Position numbers and translations under genes: made by a program
Source of the DNA: Flammeovirgaceae bacterium UBA4659
GTDB taxonomy: Bacteria; Bacteroidota; Bacteroidia; Cytophagales; Cyclobacteriaceae
Length of the DNA stretch: 17,531 bases
Reading direction: 5' to 3'
NCBI GenBank assembly: GCA_002405445.1
Contig: DHLV01000103.1
Span: forward strand, 1 to 17,531
Part shown: one piece after another, positions 1 to 7,835 of the stretch
How the letters are laid out: each line of letters opens with the position of its first letter
How positions within the stretch are numbered: the first letter of the stretch is position 1
The notes under the pieces: model-generated
Told to the model about the DNA's origin: nothing
Database searches by the model: none
Seen by the model: only the letters and a program-made list of their open reading frames with translations

Positions 1-401
1 ATCACCACCACCCCTGCCTGGTGGTTAATTTTCGCCTTTTCAAAAGTGGGTGGGCCAACTGTACCCATTGCATTGTTCGAAAAACCGAATCCTTCTTTGG
101 GGATGCCGAGCAAATTGGTGTCTAGCTCACCGTTTTTATTGCTGTCATGCATGACGCTCAGCGCATATCCGCCTGCTGGCAGGTTCTCAAACACCACCTC
201 AACCATCCCTTTTTTTGCCGGCACAAATCTGCCGGACTTCTCTTTTTTGAGAAAGTCTTTATCGTTATCGTAAATGGCCACACCGATTTCACCCGTGTCG
301 TCTTTTATATTCTCTATTCGCACCACTAACCGTTGGCCAAAGCCATATTGTGCGGCCATCACCATAAAAATTAAAGATAGCATTCGCATTTGTGTTTCCA
401 T
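1..401 (-). CDS. DUF2141 family exported protein (3' part missing, runs off left edge)
   Basis: Reading the minus strand from the ATG at 401 gives an open frame to the window edge, about 133 residues, with no stop. It begins with a signal peptide ([18 protein letters not shown], preceded by METQ). The mature part contains [11 protein letters not shown], then [22 protein letters not shown] followed by FGFSNN, which are the hallmark blocks of DUF2141. This family consists of small secreted or periplasmic beta-sandwich proteins, common in Bacteroidota and of unknown function. Family members are about 130-150 residues, so only a short C-terminal piece should be missing. The alternative ATG at 389 would also leave a usable signal peptide. 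The gene diverges from the molybdenum hydroxylase genes across an 85-nt gap in which I could not find a convincing promoter for either side. Confidence 0.88.
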   Translation of the reverse strand, partial: METQMRMLSLIFMVMAAQYGFGQRLVVRIENIKDDTGEIGVAIYDNDKDFLKKEKSGRFVPAKKGMVEVVFENLPAGGYALSVMHDSNKNGELDTNLLGIPKEGFGFSNNAMGTVGPPTFEKAKINHQAGVVV

Positions 402-486
402 ATTTAACCTGCTTGCCCCAATAACAAAAAATAAGAGTAGAGGTTACCAATATTGCGTATATTCAAACTTCAAAATCAATTTCAAT

Positions 487-966
487 ATGGCGATCCTTAC
501 CCTCAAAATCAACGGCAAGAGCCACACCATCGAAGCCGACCCAAAAATGCCTTTACTATGGGCCATCCGTGATTGGGTGGGCCTCACCGGCACTAAATAC
601 GGGTGTGGTATTGCACAATGTGGCGCATGCACCGTACACCTCAACGGCACGCCCGTGCGGTCGTGTTCGTTACCCGTTGCATCGGCAGGCGAAAAGGAAA
701 TCACGACCATCGAAGGAATATCCACTGACAATTCTCATCCGGTGCAACAGGCTTGGATTGCCGAGCAAGTACCACAATGTGGATATTGCCAAAGCGGTCA
801 AATAATGGCTGCCAGCGCTTTGCTCAAGCGCAAACAAAACCCAACCGATGCCGATATAGACGCGGCCATGCAAGGGCATATCTGCAGGTGCGGCACCTAC
901 CCGCGTATCCGCAAAGCCATCAAAACCGCAGCAAAAATGATGTCACAGAACAATGCCGTTAAATAA
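487..966 (+). CDS. Molybdenum hydroxylase [2Fe-2S] small subunit (IorA / xanthine dehydrogenase small-subunit type)
   Basis: A 159-residue ferredoxin-like subunit that passes electrons from the molybdopterin subunit encoded next. The N-terminal plant-type [2Fe-2S] fold has Cys40, Cys45, Cys48 and Cys60 ([16 protein letters not shown]). The C-terminal helical [2Fe-2S] domain has Cys98, Cys101, Cys133 and Cys135 ([18 protein letters not shown]), so all eight cluster ligands are present. The length is typical of IorA-type subunits. I chose the ATG at 487 because [11 protein letters not shown] is the usual family N-terminus. The frame stays open upstream to 274, but that extension overlaps the antisense DUF2141 gene and does not look like protein. 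The stop lies 1 nt before the large-subunit ATG, indicating translational coupling. No FAD subunit or XdhC-type maturation gene is in the window. The substrate cannot be deduced; isoquinoline, nicotinate or aldehyde-type substrates are all possible. Confidence 0.93.
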   Translation: MAILTLKINGKSHTIEADPKMPLLWAIRDWVGLTGTKYGCGIAQCGACTVHLNGTPVRSCSLPVASAGEKEITTIEGISTDNSHPVQQAWIAEQVPQCGYCQSGQIMAASALLKRKQNPTDADIDAAMQGHICRCGTYPRIRKAIKTAAKMMSQNNAVK

Positions 967-967
967 C

Positions 968-3133
968 ATGGAAACAAAAGACTTAAGCAGAAGAGATTTT
1001 ATCAAGCGCACAAGCTTGGCAGGTGCCGCATTGACGCTCGGATATTATATGCCTGCCTTGGCCAGGGAGCCAGAACTGGTTAAGACTGATGCAGCCAATA
1101 ATCTGGGCATTGAACTGAATGCATGGATATCCATTGACACCTCCGGAAAAGTAACCATCATCAACCACCGCTCAGAAATGGGGCAGGGTTCGTTCCAGGC
1201 TGTGCCGCAAATTATTGCCGAAGAGCTGGAGGTAAACCTGAATCAGGTGAACATCGTTTTTGCACAAGGTCACCAAACCAAATACGGCAGCCAGATTACT
1301 GGTGGAAGTTCAACTGTTCGTGGTTCATACATGCGGCTGTTGAAACTAGGAGCTACAGCCCGGGCGATGCTTGTTGAGGCCGCCAGCAGAAGATGGAATG
1401 CCCCAATATCCGAATGCTATGCTGAGGATGGGTTTGTCATTCACCGCCCTTCTGGCAAGAAGCTGCATTATGGAGATTTGGTGGAAACAGCCAGTAAACT
1501 GAATCCACCAAAAAACGTTGAGCTCAAAAACCCAAAGGATTACAAAATTTTACGCAGACCCCTGCAGCGTCAGGATATCCCTTTGAAGACAAATGGTGCT
1601 GCCATTTTTGGCCTCGATAAAAAGTTACCCGGCATGTTGTATGCTGTGGTGGAACGCAACCCGCGTTTTTTAGGCAGGGTGAAAAGCTTTGATGACACTG
1701 CTGCAAAGGCTGTGCCTGGCGTGAAGTATGTGGTACCTGTAAAGATGCGAGTGTTTTCACATGATCGCGAAGGTGTAGCCGTGGTGGCGGAAAATTTGTG
1801 GGCGGCTATGCAGGGGAGAAAAGCTTTAAAAGTGGAGTGGGACGACACAGGCTTTGCGCACCACAGTACCGAACAACTCTATCTGCAGATGCACGAGGAT
1901 CTCAAAAATAAAACCGGCCTTTCATTTAAAACACAGGGCGATGTAAAAATGGCACTGGAACAGTCAGATAAAAAACTTGAGGCACTGTATGAAACGCCCT
2001 ACGAAGCGCATGCCTGCATGGAGCCACTCAACTGCATTGCACATTTTCAAGGGGACAAATGTGAAATTTGGGGACCCATACAAGGGCCGGACTGGGTGCA
2101 AGCCGATGTGAGCGACTTACTTGGTATACCCAAAGAAAACATGACAGTAAATATGACTTTTTTAGGTGGTGGATTCGGGCGCAAAGCATTTTTAGATTAT
2201 CCGCACGAAGCCGCAGTAATTTCGAAAGCTGTGAACGCACCCGTGCAAGTGGTGTGGACACGTGAAGATGACATGACACAAGGCCCGTTCCGGCCGGGCA
2301 TGGTGTACCATTGCAAAGGTGGTGTTACCAAAGAGGGCACCATCAAATCATTTGAGGTAAAAATGGCTGGCCAAAATATGAACCACCAAAACCCCGGTGC
2401 AGACAAGCTCTCGTACAACGATAGTGTTACCGAGGGATTCTTGGAGACCTATTTGCGGAGTTTGCCGCATTATAGTTTTAGTGATGTGCCGCTCGATTCG
2501 CCCGTGCCGGTGATGTGGTGGCGCTCGGTGTACTCATCTACCAATGCCTTTGCTTTTGAAAGTTTTATAGATGAATTGGCTGCTGCCGCGGGAAAAGATC
2601 CCATCGATTTCCGCAAGCAACATTTTTGGGATGGCCGTTACCACGAGTTGGCCAACAAATTGATAGAAGTGAGCGGTTGGGCAAGCCGAGGCAAAAACGC
2701 TGGCTATGGCGTAGCAATTACTGAATGCTTCTCCAGTATTGTGGGCGAAGTGGTAAAAGTATCGCGCCAAGCAGATGGAAAAATCAAGATCGACAAAGTG
2801 TGGGCAGTAATGGACTGCGGATGGTACGTAAACCCCGATACCATTCGTGCGCAAGTGGAAGGAAGCATTGTGATGGCATTGGGAGCCGCTACAAAGCACG
2901 CCACACATTTTGCAGGGGGCAAAGCGGTTGAAAAGAATTTTGATAGCTACAAAATGTCGCGCATCGCTGAGGTACCTGAGATTGAAGTGCACGTGATGGA
3001 CAACGAAGAAAAAGCAGGTGGAGTAGGTGAACCCGGCCTGCCGCCATTTACGCCAGCACTTACCAATGCCATCTTTGACCTTACCGGCAAACGCATACGC
3101 GTGCTGCCGTTTAGTTTGGATGAGATTACTTAA
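968..3133 (+). CDS. Molybdopterin-binding large subunit of an IorB-type molybdenum hydroxylase, Tat-exported
   Basis: A 721-residue catalytic subunit that would hydroxylate an aromatic N-heterocycle or oxidise an aldehyde at a molybdenum cofactor. It starts with a twin-arginine signal (SRRDFIKRTSLAGAALTLGYYM, ending ...ALA), so it is probably exported folded with its partner. The GGGFGR loop lies at residues 400-405. Near the C-terminus GGVGEPGLPP includes Glu688, matching the conserved catalytic glutamate of the xanthine oxidase family. The two tandem aldehyde-oxidase/xanthine-dehydrogenase type modules and the length fit IorB. An in-frame ATG at 953 exists, but 968 directly follows the small-subunit stop and gives a cleaner Tat leader. 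With no FAD subunit, electrons probably go to a cytochrome; a cytochrome c gene lies about 600 bp downstream. The family is secure, the substrate unknown. Confidence 0.93.
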   Translation: METKDLSRRDFIKRTSLAGAALTLGYYMPALAREPELVKTDAANNLGIELNAWISIDTSGKVTIINHRSEMGQGSFQAVPQIIAEELEVNLNQVNIVFAQGHQTKYGSQITGGSSTVRGSYMRLLKLGATARAMLVEAASRRWNAPISECYAEDGFVIHRPSGKKLHYGDLVETASKLNPPKNVELKNPKDYKILRRPLQRQDIPLKTNGAAIFGLDKKLPGMLYAVVERNPRFLGRVKSFDDTAAKAVPGVKYVVPVKMRVFSHDREGVAVVAENLWAAMQGRKALKVEWDDTGFAHHSTEQLYLQMHEDLKNKTGLSFKTQGDVKMALEQSDKKLEALYETPYEAHACMEPLNCIAHFQGDKCEIWGPIQGPDWVQADVSDLLGIPKENMTVNMTFLGGGFGRKAFLDYPHEAAVISKAVNAPVQVVWTREDDMTQGPFRPGMVYHCKGGVTKEGTIKSFEVKMAGQNMNHQNPGADKLSYNDSVTEGFLETYLRSLPHYSFSDVPLDSPVPVMWWRSVYSSTNAFAFESFIDELAAAAGKDPIDFRKQHFWDGRYHELANKLIEVSGWASRGKNAGYGVAITECFSSIVGEVVKVSRQADGKIKIDKVWAVMDCGWYVNPDTIRAQVEGSIVMALGAATKHATHFAGGKAVEKNFDSYKMSRIAEVPEIEVHVMDNEEKAGGVGEPGLPPFTPALTNAIFDLTGKRIRVLPFSLDEIT

Positions 3134-3142
3134 ATTTGATTT

Positions 3143-3367
3143 ATGGAGTTAGACAGGATTACAGTAAACCCAAAAGTAATGGCGGGACAACCTTGCGTAC
3201 GGGGCATGAGAATCACAGTATCTCTTGTTATCAACCTAGTTGCAAATGGTATGTCAAACAAAGAGATTATTGAAGAATATCCTGACCTCGAAGATGAGGA
3301 TATTAAGCAATGTCTTTACTACGGGTCAGTCGTCTCTAAAGAAGAGTATTATCCCTTAGCAAACTAA
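3143..3367 (+). CDS. DUF433 antitoxin-like protein (VapB45 type)
   Basis: A 74-residue DUF433 protein beginning MELDRITVNPKVMAGQPCVRG, the characteristic opening of the family, followed by a helix-turn-helix-like stretch (GMSNKEIIEEYPDLEDEDIKQCL). DUF433 proteins are usually found directly upstream of DUF5615 PIN-like proteins and are treated as their antitoxins (the VapB45/VapC45 type). That arrangement is seen here: a DUF5615 reading frame starts with GTG at 3376, 8 nt after this stop. The gene begins 9 nt after the stop of the molybdenum hydroxylase large subunit and so probably rides on that transcript. This gene is intact although its presumed toxin partner is frame-broken. An antitoxin role is inferred from the family; nothing here shows activity. 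Confidence 0.85.
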   Translation: MELDRITVNPKVMAGQPCVRGMRITVSLVINLVANGMSNKEIIEEYPDLEDEDIKQCLYYGSVVSKEEYYPLAN

Positions 3368-3375
3368 CGTAGTAG

Positions 3376-3727
3376 GTGCTTTTTTTAGCTGACATGGGGA
3401 TATCGCAAAAGACCGTTTTGTGGTTAAGGGCGAATGGGCACGATTGTGTTCACCTTCGTGATGAGGGGCTCCAAACATTAGATGATGAATGAGGGTCGGA
3501 TTATCATCACTTTTGATTTAGACTTTGCGGCTCTCATGGCGATCTCGAACGCGAAAATGCCCAGTGTGATTATTCTTCGGTTGAAAAATCAAAAACCTGA
3601 TAACCAAATCTTGAAACTTTCTCTGCCCATTGAAGAAACGGGCTTATATTTAATTGACGGGGCAATTATAAGTATTGACGAGGCGGGTTATCGCGTACGT
3701 CATCTGCCCCTTAGAAAAAGTGATTAA
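3376..3727 (+). pseudogene. DUF5615 PIN-like toxin (VapC45 type), broken by a frame change near 3490
   Basis: Two adjoining reading frames together make one DUF5615 protein. The first starts at GTG 3376 (MLFLADMGISQK ... RANGHDCVHLRDEGLQTLDDE, 38 residues) and stops at TGA 3490-3492. The second is open from 3482 to 3727 in the +1 frame (NEGRIIITFDLDFAALMAIS ... PSVIILRL ... YRVRHLPL). Both halves match the family: the N-terminal LAD acidic motif, the GHD-hxLRDEGLQ block, and the TFDLDF acidic motif. About six residues normally found between DDE and the ENRVLLT-like strand seem to be missing, so a short deletion that is not a multiple of three is the simplest cause. Short repeats at the junction (GATGATGAATGAG) would favour slippage. 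Alternatively, the overlapping ATGs at 3482/3485 could let ribosomes restart and make two pieces. A sequencing error is less likely, since it would not explain the missing residues. Confidence 0.78.
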
Positions 3728-3738
3728 ATCGTATACTT

Positions 3739-4137
3739 ATGAAGAAACTATTTTATTTGTGCGTAATCGCTGTTAGTCTTTTATCATTTCAGAAGCCCGC
3801 TCCATTCGATTTGAAAGCGAGCATTAACCGAGGCAAAGAAGTGTACACCAATTATTGTGTCTCGTGCCACATGGAGAAAGGCGAAGGTCTGGAAGATGTC
3901 TATCCACCAGTCGCGAAATCCGATTACCTGATGGCCGACAAAAAGCGCTCAATTGTACAAGTGCTTAAAGGCGTGACGGGCGAAATAAAAGTAAATGGCA
4001 AAACCTACAATGGAGACATGTCGGGCTTTGACCTAACAGATCAAGAAGTAAGCGATGTGCTCAACTACATCCGCAATTCATTCGGCAACAAGGGCGGGCC
4101 TGTTACACCTGCCGAAGTGAAGGCCGCTAGGAGATAA
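3739..4137 (+). CDS. Secreted mono-haem class I cytochrome c
   Basis: A 132-residue protein with a Sec signal peptide (MKKLFYLCVIAVSLLSF) and one haem c attachment site, CVSCH (Cys40, Cys43, His44). Met94 in the GDMSGF segment is the likely sixth haem ligand, and the final helix (DLTDQEVSDVLNYIRNSF) is typical of small cytochromes c. The KGEGLEDVYPPVAKSDYL stretch resembles cytochromes fused to or encoded with Bacteroidota and proteobacterial oxidoreductases. It probably works in the periplasm. It lies 11 nt after the broken toxin gene and 15 nt before the next start, in what looks like a single transcript with the IorAB-type hydroxylase. Such two-subunit hydroxylases commonly pass electrons to a cytochrome c, so this is a plausible acceptor. 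That link is an inference from position. Confidence 0.92.
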   Translation: MKKLFYLCVIAVSLLSFQKPAPFDLKASINRGKEVYTNYCVSCHMEKGEGLEDVYPPVAKSDYLMADKKRSIVQVLKGVTGEIKVNGKTYNGDMSGFDLTDQEVSDVLNYIRNSFGNKGGPVTPAEVKAARR

Positions 4138-4152
4138 CAAAATCATTTGATC

Positions 4153-5082
4153 ATGAAAAAACTACTGGCACTGGGTTATGCGCTAGCATTTGCAGTTATC
4201 GCGACCGCGCAGAACTATGAGAGGATTACGCTCGACAATAATGACCCCGAGCGAGGTTATTACTTGGCCATTCCACCCAAAGATGCGATCAAAGGAGTAT
4301 TGGTATTATTTCCGGGTTATGCCGAATCGGCAGAAATGGTGTTGCCCGAAACGAAGCTGCACAATACAGCTTTTAACAATAATTTATTGACGTTGGTAAT
4401 CCCCATTGGGGCTAAGATTTATGCCGATGAACCAACACTATCTGCTATCAATCGTGCCCTCACCGATTCCATCAAGCGCTTTCGCTTGGATAAAAACAAA
4501 ATGGTGGTTGGTGGTTTTTCTGCGGGTGGTACTATTGCCTTGCGTTATGTAGAAAAATGCGTTGAAAGGCCAATCGATTTTCCGATAATGCCAAAGGCAG
4601 TCTTTGCAATCGATTCGCCTGTTGACATTATAAACTTATGGGAATACTTCGACCGCGAGCGTGCTAAGAATTTTTCAGAGGCGGGGGTAAATGAGGCCAA
4701 CTTTGTTCAACCAATTATGGAAAAAGAACTTGGTGGTACGCCTGCTACCAATCTGAAAAGCTATGTCGCGCAATCACCTTTTTATACAAAAAGTGTTGAA
4801 TTGGGAAATGAACGTTTCTTAAAACAAATGCCAGTGCGAGTTTATCACGATATGGATGTCGTATGGCAATTGGAAAACCGTAGGCGCAGTTTGTATGACA
4901 ACAATGCACTATGTTCTTCTGAAATGATTAGCAGACTGATGTTGATGGGAAACACCAAGGCAGAATTTATTCAATCTGACCGAAAGGGTTACCGAAGTAA
5001 TGGCATGCGGCATACACACGCGTGGTCTATTGTGGATGAAGTTGAGTGCATTCAATGGATTAAAAAAGTGTTGGAAATATGA
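4153..5082 (+). CDS. Secreted alpha/beta hydrolase of unknown specificity
   Basis: A 309-residue protein with an N-terminal signal peptide (MKKLLALGYALAFAVIATAQ). The fold is indicated by a strand-rich start (GVLVLFPGYAES, an oxyanion-hole-like region) and the nucleophile elbow G-F-S-A-G-G, with Ser123 as the likely nucleophile. Asp in YHDMDVVW and a histidine in RHTHAWSIVDEV are candidates for the rest of the triad. I took ATG 4153 as the start; a TTG two codons upstream only adds two residues before the signal peptide. The last codons overlap the next gene by 4 nt (ATGA), so the two are translationally coupled. Esterase or peptidase activity on an extracytoplasmic substrate is possible, but no close family could be recognised, so no substrate is proposed. 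Confidence 0.8.
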   Translation: MKKLLALGYALAFAVIATAQNYERITLDNNDPERGYYLAIPPKDAIKGVLVLFPGYAESAEMVLPETKLHNTAFNNNLLTLVIPIGAKIYADEPTLSAINRALTDSIKRFRLDKNKMVVGGFSAGGTIALRYVEKCVERPIDFPIMPKAVFAIDSPVDIINLWEYFDRERAKNFSEAGVNEANFVQPIMEKELGGTPATNLKSYVAQSPFYTKSVELGNERFLKQMPVRVYHDMDVVWQLENRRRSLYDNNALCSSEMISRLMLMGNTKAEFIQSDRKGYRSNGMRHTHAWSIVDEVECIQWIKKVLEI

Positions 5083-5471
5083 TAGCTAAAAAGGCACAAA
5101 GCGTCCTCACCGGTGGCATATTAGTAATCATTCTGGCGGTAGTAGCATTTCTCACTTACGATTTGATGTTCGCGCCTCCGATCATTATGGAAGGCGTAGT
5201 GGTCGAAAAAGCGTTCGTTGAAAAACAAATGGCTGGCGCTCCAAGCATTACACCTTACAATCGGTACAAATCTTATGACTACGTTATACAGTCCCAAAAG
5301 CACGAGCAATGGATTGCCTTTGTAAAAACGGATGATGGCAAGGTATTAAAGGTTCATTGCACCAGCGACCATTATGGCCAGAAGCACGTAGGCGACAAAA
5401 TGCGATTTAAAGAATATACCGGGGGGCTTCTTGGTATTGAGTACTTTGCACACAATGAGGAGGATGAATGA
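5079..5471 (+). CDS. Single-pass membrane-anchored protein of unknown function
   Basis: A 130-residue protein with one N-terminal transmembrane segment (residues about 9-30, VLTGGILVIILAVVAFLTYDL) followed by a soluble domain of about 95 residues rich in short beta-strand patterns (IIMEGVVVEKAFVEK, YDYVIQSQKHEQWIAFVKT, GKVLKVHCTSDHYGQKHVGDKMRFKEYTG split by polar turns). The pattern resembles small OB- or DUF2500-like extracytoplasmic domains, but I do not recognise the family. It overlaps the alpha/beta hydrolase gene by 4 nt and is co-translated with it, so a shared envelope role is likely. The C-terminus is acidic (HNEEDE). Confidence 0.75.
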   Translation: MIAKKAQSVLTGGILVIILAVVAFLTYDLMFAPPIIMEGVVVEKAFVEKQMAGAPSITPYNRYKSYDYVIQSQKHEQWIAFVKTDDGKVLKVHCTSDHYGQKHVGDKMRFKEYTGGLLGIEYFAHNEEDE

Positions 5472-5495
5472 GTATTTGACAAAAATGCATTTGAA

Positions 5496-6038
5496 ATGGA
5501 AATTATTGAGAACAACTCCTTTTTTCGAAGCATTGGGTTTGCAAAGAGTATGTCGTTTATCTTGAATATCGAGAGGCAAGATTTTATTGATTGTTTTAAT
5601 GATAATGTTAGCGACAGCGTAAACTTCTTTGGAGTTAGTTCCCATAAAAAGAATTTCCATGGAAAGATTAGAAATGTAACGTTTGACCTCTATAGACCAA
5701 CGAAATTGGTAAATAACACAAGCTTGGCTATGGCAAAGGGAGATTATCAGGAAGGAGCAAATGGATTGAAAGTAAATGTTATTACCTTCTTGCCATTGAT
5801 GCTAGCCTTTTTGTTTTTTTCTTTGTTCATCGGTGCACTGGTCTTTTCTTTTGTGCTTGTATATGCCTTTCCAGCTACTCCTTTTTTTGTTGTCGGTGTA
5901 TTTGCTTCTTTCTTTGTTTATGGCATTATTTTGACTTACATCTCGTTTAAAAAATCTGTATCAAAGCTGAGTGAAGACATTGAACGTGAAATAGGATATT
6001 GGCTTGCAAAACAGAGGAAACTTCAACGTAACGCTTAG
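5496..6038 (+). CDS. Two-helix membrane protein of unknown function
   Basis: A 180-residue protein. The first 95 residues are soluble and mixed in character (SFILNIERQDFIDCF, NFFGVSSHKKNFHGKIRNVTFDLYRP). Two long hydrophobic helices follow (about residues 96-122, ITFLPLMLAFLFFSLFIGAL onward, and 125-148, FPATPFFVVGVFASFFVYGI onward), and the tail is charged and probably coiled-coil (SKLSEDIEREIGYWLAKQRK). The base composition is visibly richer in A and T than the neighbours. The start lies 24 nt after the preceding gene. I do not recognise the family; the layout suggests a cytoplasmic domain anchored by a hairpin of helices. Confidence 0.72.
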   Translation: MEIIENNSFFRSIGFAKSMSFILNIERQDFIDCFNDNVSDSVNFFGVSSHKKNFHGKIRNVTFDLYRPTKLVNNTSLAMAKGDYQEGANGLKVNVITFLPLMLAFLFFSLFIGALVFSFVLVYAFPATPFFVVGVFASFFVYGIILTYISFKKSVSKLSEDIEREIGYWLAKQRKLQRNA

Positions 6039-6098
6039 AAAACCCACCTCGTGCGCAAGAATAAGTGCCTTCCATTTTTCTCTAACTAAAATCGCCCT

Positions 6099-6106
6099 TA
6101 CCTTTG
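6099..6106 (+). promoter_or_regulatory. Candidate Bacteroidota -7 box (TAnnTTTG) upstream of glnS
   Basis: TACCTTTG matches the Bacteroidota primary-sigma -7 consensus TAnnTTTG exactly. It sits 16 nt before the glnS ATG, so transcription would begin with a very short leader. The T-rich stretch at about 6075-6079 is at roughly the right distance for the -33 region but lacks a clear TTG, so the call rests on the -7 box alone. Confidence 0.35.
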
Positions 6107-6121
6107 GCCTTTTAATTCCTT

Positions 6122-7780
6122 ATGGCCGAAGAAAAGAGTTTGAACTTTATTGAAGAAATCATCGAAGCCGATTTGCAATCGGGCAAGCATCAGTCGATTG
6201 TTACCCGCTTTCCGCCCGAGCCAAACGGCTACTTACACCTAGGCCACGCTAAAAGCATTTGCCTCAACTTTGGACTGAGCCTCAAATATGGTGGCTACAC
6301 CAATTTGCGTTTTGACGACACCAACCCGGTGACGGAAGAAACGGAATACGTAGAAAGCATTAAAGACGATGTGCGTTGGTTGGGCTTCAACTGGAAAAAT
6401 GAACTCTACGCTTCTGACTACTTCCATCATCTATACGATTTTGCATTGCTGCTCATCCGCAAAGGACTAGCCTATGTGGATGACAGCACTAGCGAGGAAA
6501 TGGCTGCTCAGAAAGGCACTCCAACAACACCCGGAACCAACTCACCTTACCGCAACCGCAGCGTTGAAGAGAACCTGAAACTGTTTCAGGATATGAAAGC
6601 GGGCGTTTACAAAGACGGAGAAAAAGTATTGCGCGCCAAAATTGACATGGCGCACATTAATATGCTGATGCGTGACCCTGTGTTGTATCGCATTAAACAC
6701 GCGCACCACCACCGCACCGGCAACGAGTGGTGCATCTACCCCATGTACGACTTCGCCCATGGGCAAAGTGACTCCATCGAAAAAGTAACGCACAGCATTT
6801 GTACGCTGGAGTTTGTGCCGCACCGCGAGTTGTACGATTGGTGTATCAACAACTTAGAGATATACCCTTCTAAGCAATACGAATTTGCGCGCCTTAACAT
6901 GACGTACACCATGATGAGCAAGCGTAAGTTGCTGCAGTTGGTAAACGAAAAGCATGTAACTGGGTGGGATGACCCACGGATGCCAACGTTGAGTGGCGTG
7001 CGCAGAAGAGGCTACACGCCCGAAGCAATACGCGATTTTTGTGACCGGATTGGGGTGGCGAAGCGCGAGAACCTCATTGATATTGGTTTGCTGGAGTTTT
7101 GTGTGCGCGAACACCTCAACAAAGTTTCGCAACGCAGAATGGTGGTGTTCGACCCGCTGAAAGTGGTGATCACCAACTACGATGCTGGCAAAACCGAGCA
7201 GTTACCAAGCGAAAACAACCCGGAAGAGGAAGGCTCAGGCACGCGTGAGATGCCGTTTAGCAATACTATTTTTATCGAGCGTGATGACTTCATGGAAGTG
7301 CCTCCGAAAAAGTATTTCCGGTTGGCGCCCGGCCAAATGGTGCGCCTGAAAAGTGCATATATCATTAAATGTGAAGAGGTCGTCAAAGATGCTGGTGGAA
7401 ACGTGCTTGAACTGCGATGTACCTACATACCTGAAAGCAAAAGCGGGCAAGATACTTCCGGTGTTCATGTAAAAGGCGTCATCCATTGGGTGAATGCTGC
7501 CACTGCCCTGCCAGTTGAAGTTCGCTTGTACGATCGTCTTTTCAGAGTAGAAGACTTGAGCACCATTGAAGATGACTTCCGCGGTTATCTAAACCCCGAA
7601 TCGCTGAAAGCCGTAACTGCTATGGCTGAGCCTTCATTGCTGCAAGCCTCTGCAACGGATCGCTTCCAATTTTTGCGTATGGGCTACTTCTGCCTTGACA
7701 AGGATTCTACACCACAAAAGTTGGTGTTTAACCGTACGGTAACGCTTAAAGATATGTGGTCAAAGGAGCAAAAAAAATAA
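6122..7780 (+). CDS. glnS: Glutaminyl-tRNA synthetase
   Basis: A 552-residue class I aminoacyl-tRNA synthetase that charges tRNA-Gln with glutamine in the cytoplasm. The HIGH-type ATP-binding motif is at residues 39-42 (PPEPNGYLHLGHAKS), and the KMSKS-type loop is MMSKRK at 264-269. The GlnRS/GluRS-II Rossmann core is clear (RFDDTNPVTEETEYVESI, WCIYPMYDFAHGQSDSIE, CTLEFVPHRELYDW). The C-terminal part is the two-barrel anticodon-binding domain (PSVHVKGVIHWV-like GVHVKGVIHWVNAATALPVEV, then LFRVEDLSTIEDDFRGYLNPESL), which separates GlnRS from bacterial GluRS. The length is as expected. A putative -7 box lies 16 nt upstream. Direct charging by GlnRS implies this organism does not depend solely on the GatCAB route for tRNA-Gln. 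Confidence 0.98.
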   Translation: MAEEKSLNFIEEIIEADLQSGKHQSIVTRFPPEPNGYLHLGHAKSICLNFGLSLKYGGYTNLRFDDTNPVTEETEYVESIKDDVRWLGFNWKNELYASDYFHHLYDFALLLIRKGLAYVDDSTSEEMAAQKGTPTTPGTNSPYRNRSVEENLKLFQDMKAGVYKDGEKVLRAKIDMAHINMLMRDPVLYRIKHAHHHRTGNEWCIYPMYDFAHGQSDSIEKVTHSICTLEFVPHRELYDWCINNLEIYPSKQYEFARLNMTYTMMSKRKLLQLVNEKHVTGWDDPRMPTLSGVRRRGYTPEAIRDFCDRIGVAKRENLIDIGLLEFCVREHLNKVSQRRMVVFDPLKVVITNYDAGKTEQLPSENNPEEEGSGTREMPFSNTIFIERDDFMEVPPKKYFRLAPGQMVRLKSAYIIKCEEVVKDAGGNVLELRCTYIPESKSGQDTSGVHVKGVIHWVNAATALPVEVRLYDRLFRVEDLSTIEDDFRGYLNPESLKAVTAMAEPSLLQASATDRFQFLRMGYFCLDKDSTPQKLVFNRTVTLKDMWSKEQKK

Positions 7781-7835
7781 TCCTTTCGCAAACATTTGGA
7801 TGCAGCAATTGTTTTCTCGGAAACGGAAATCGATT

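Noticed and set aside
274..486. Open frame extending the [2Fe-2S] subunit upstream by 71 codons
   Set aside because: It lies antisense to the DUF2141 coding region, has no family similarity, and the conserved N-terminus begins at 487.
402..486. Bacteroidota promoter in the divergent DUF2141/hydroxylase gap
   Set aside because: A TATTTTTTG stretch on the minus strand is one base too long for TAnnTTTG and has no TTG at the right distance; nothing fits on the plus strand.
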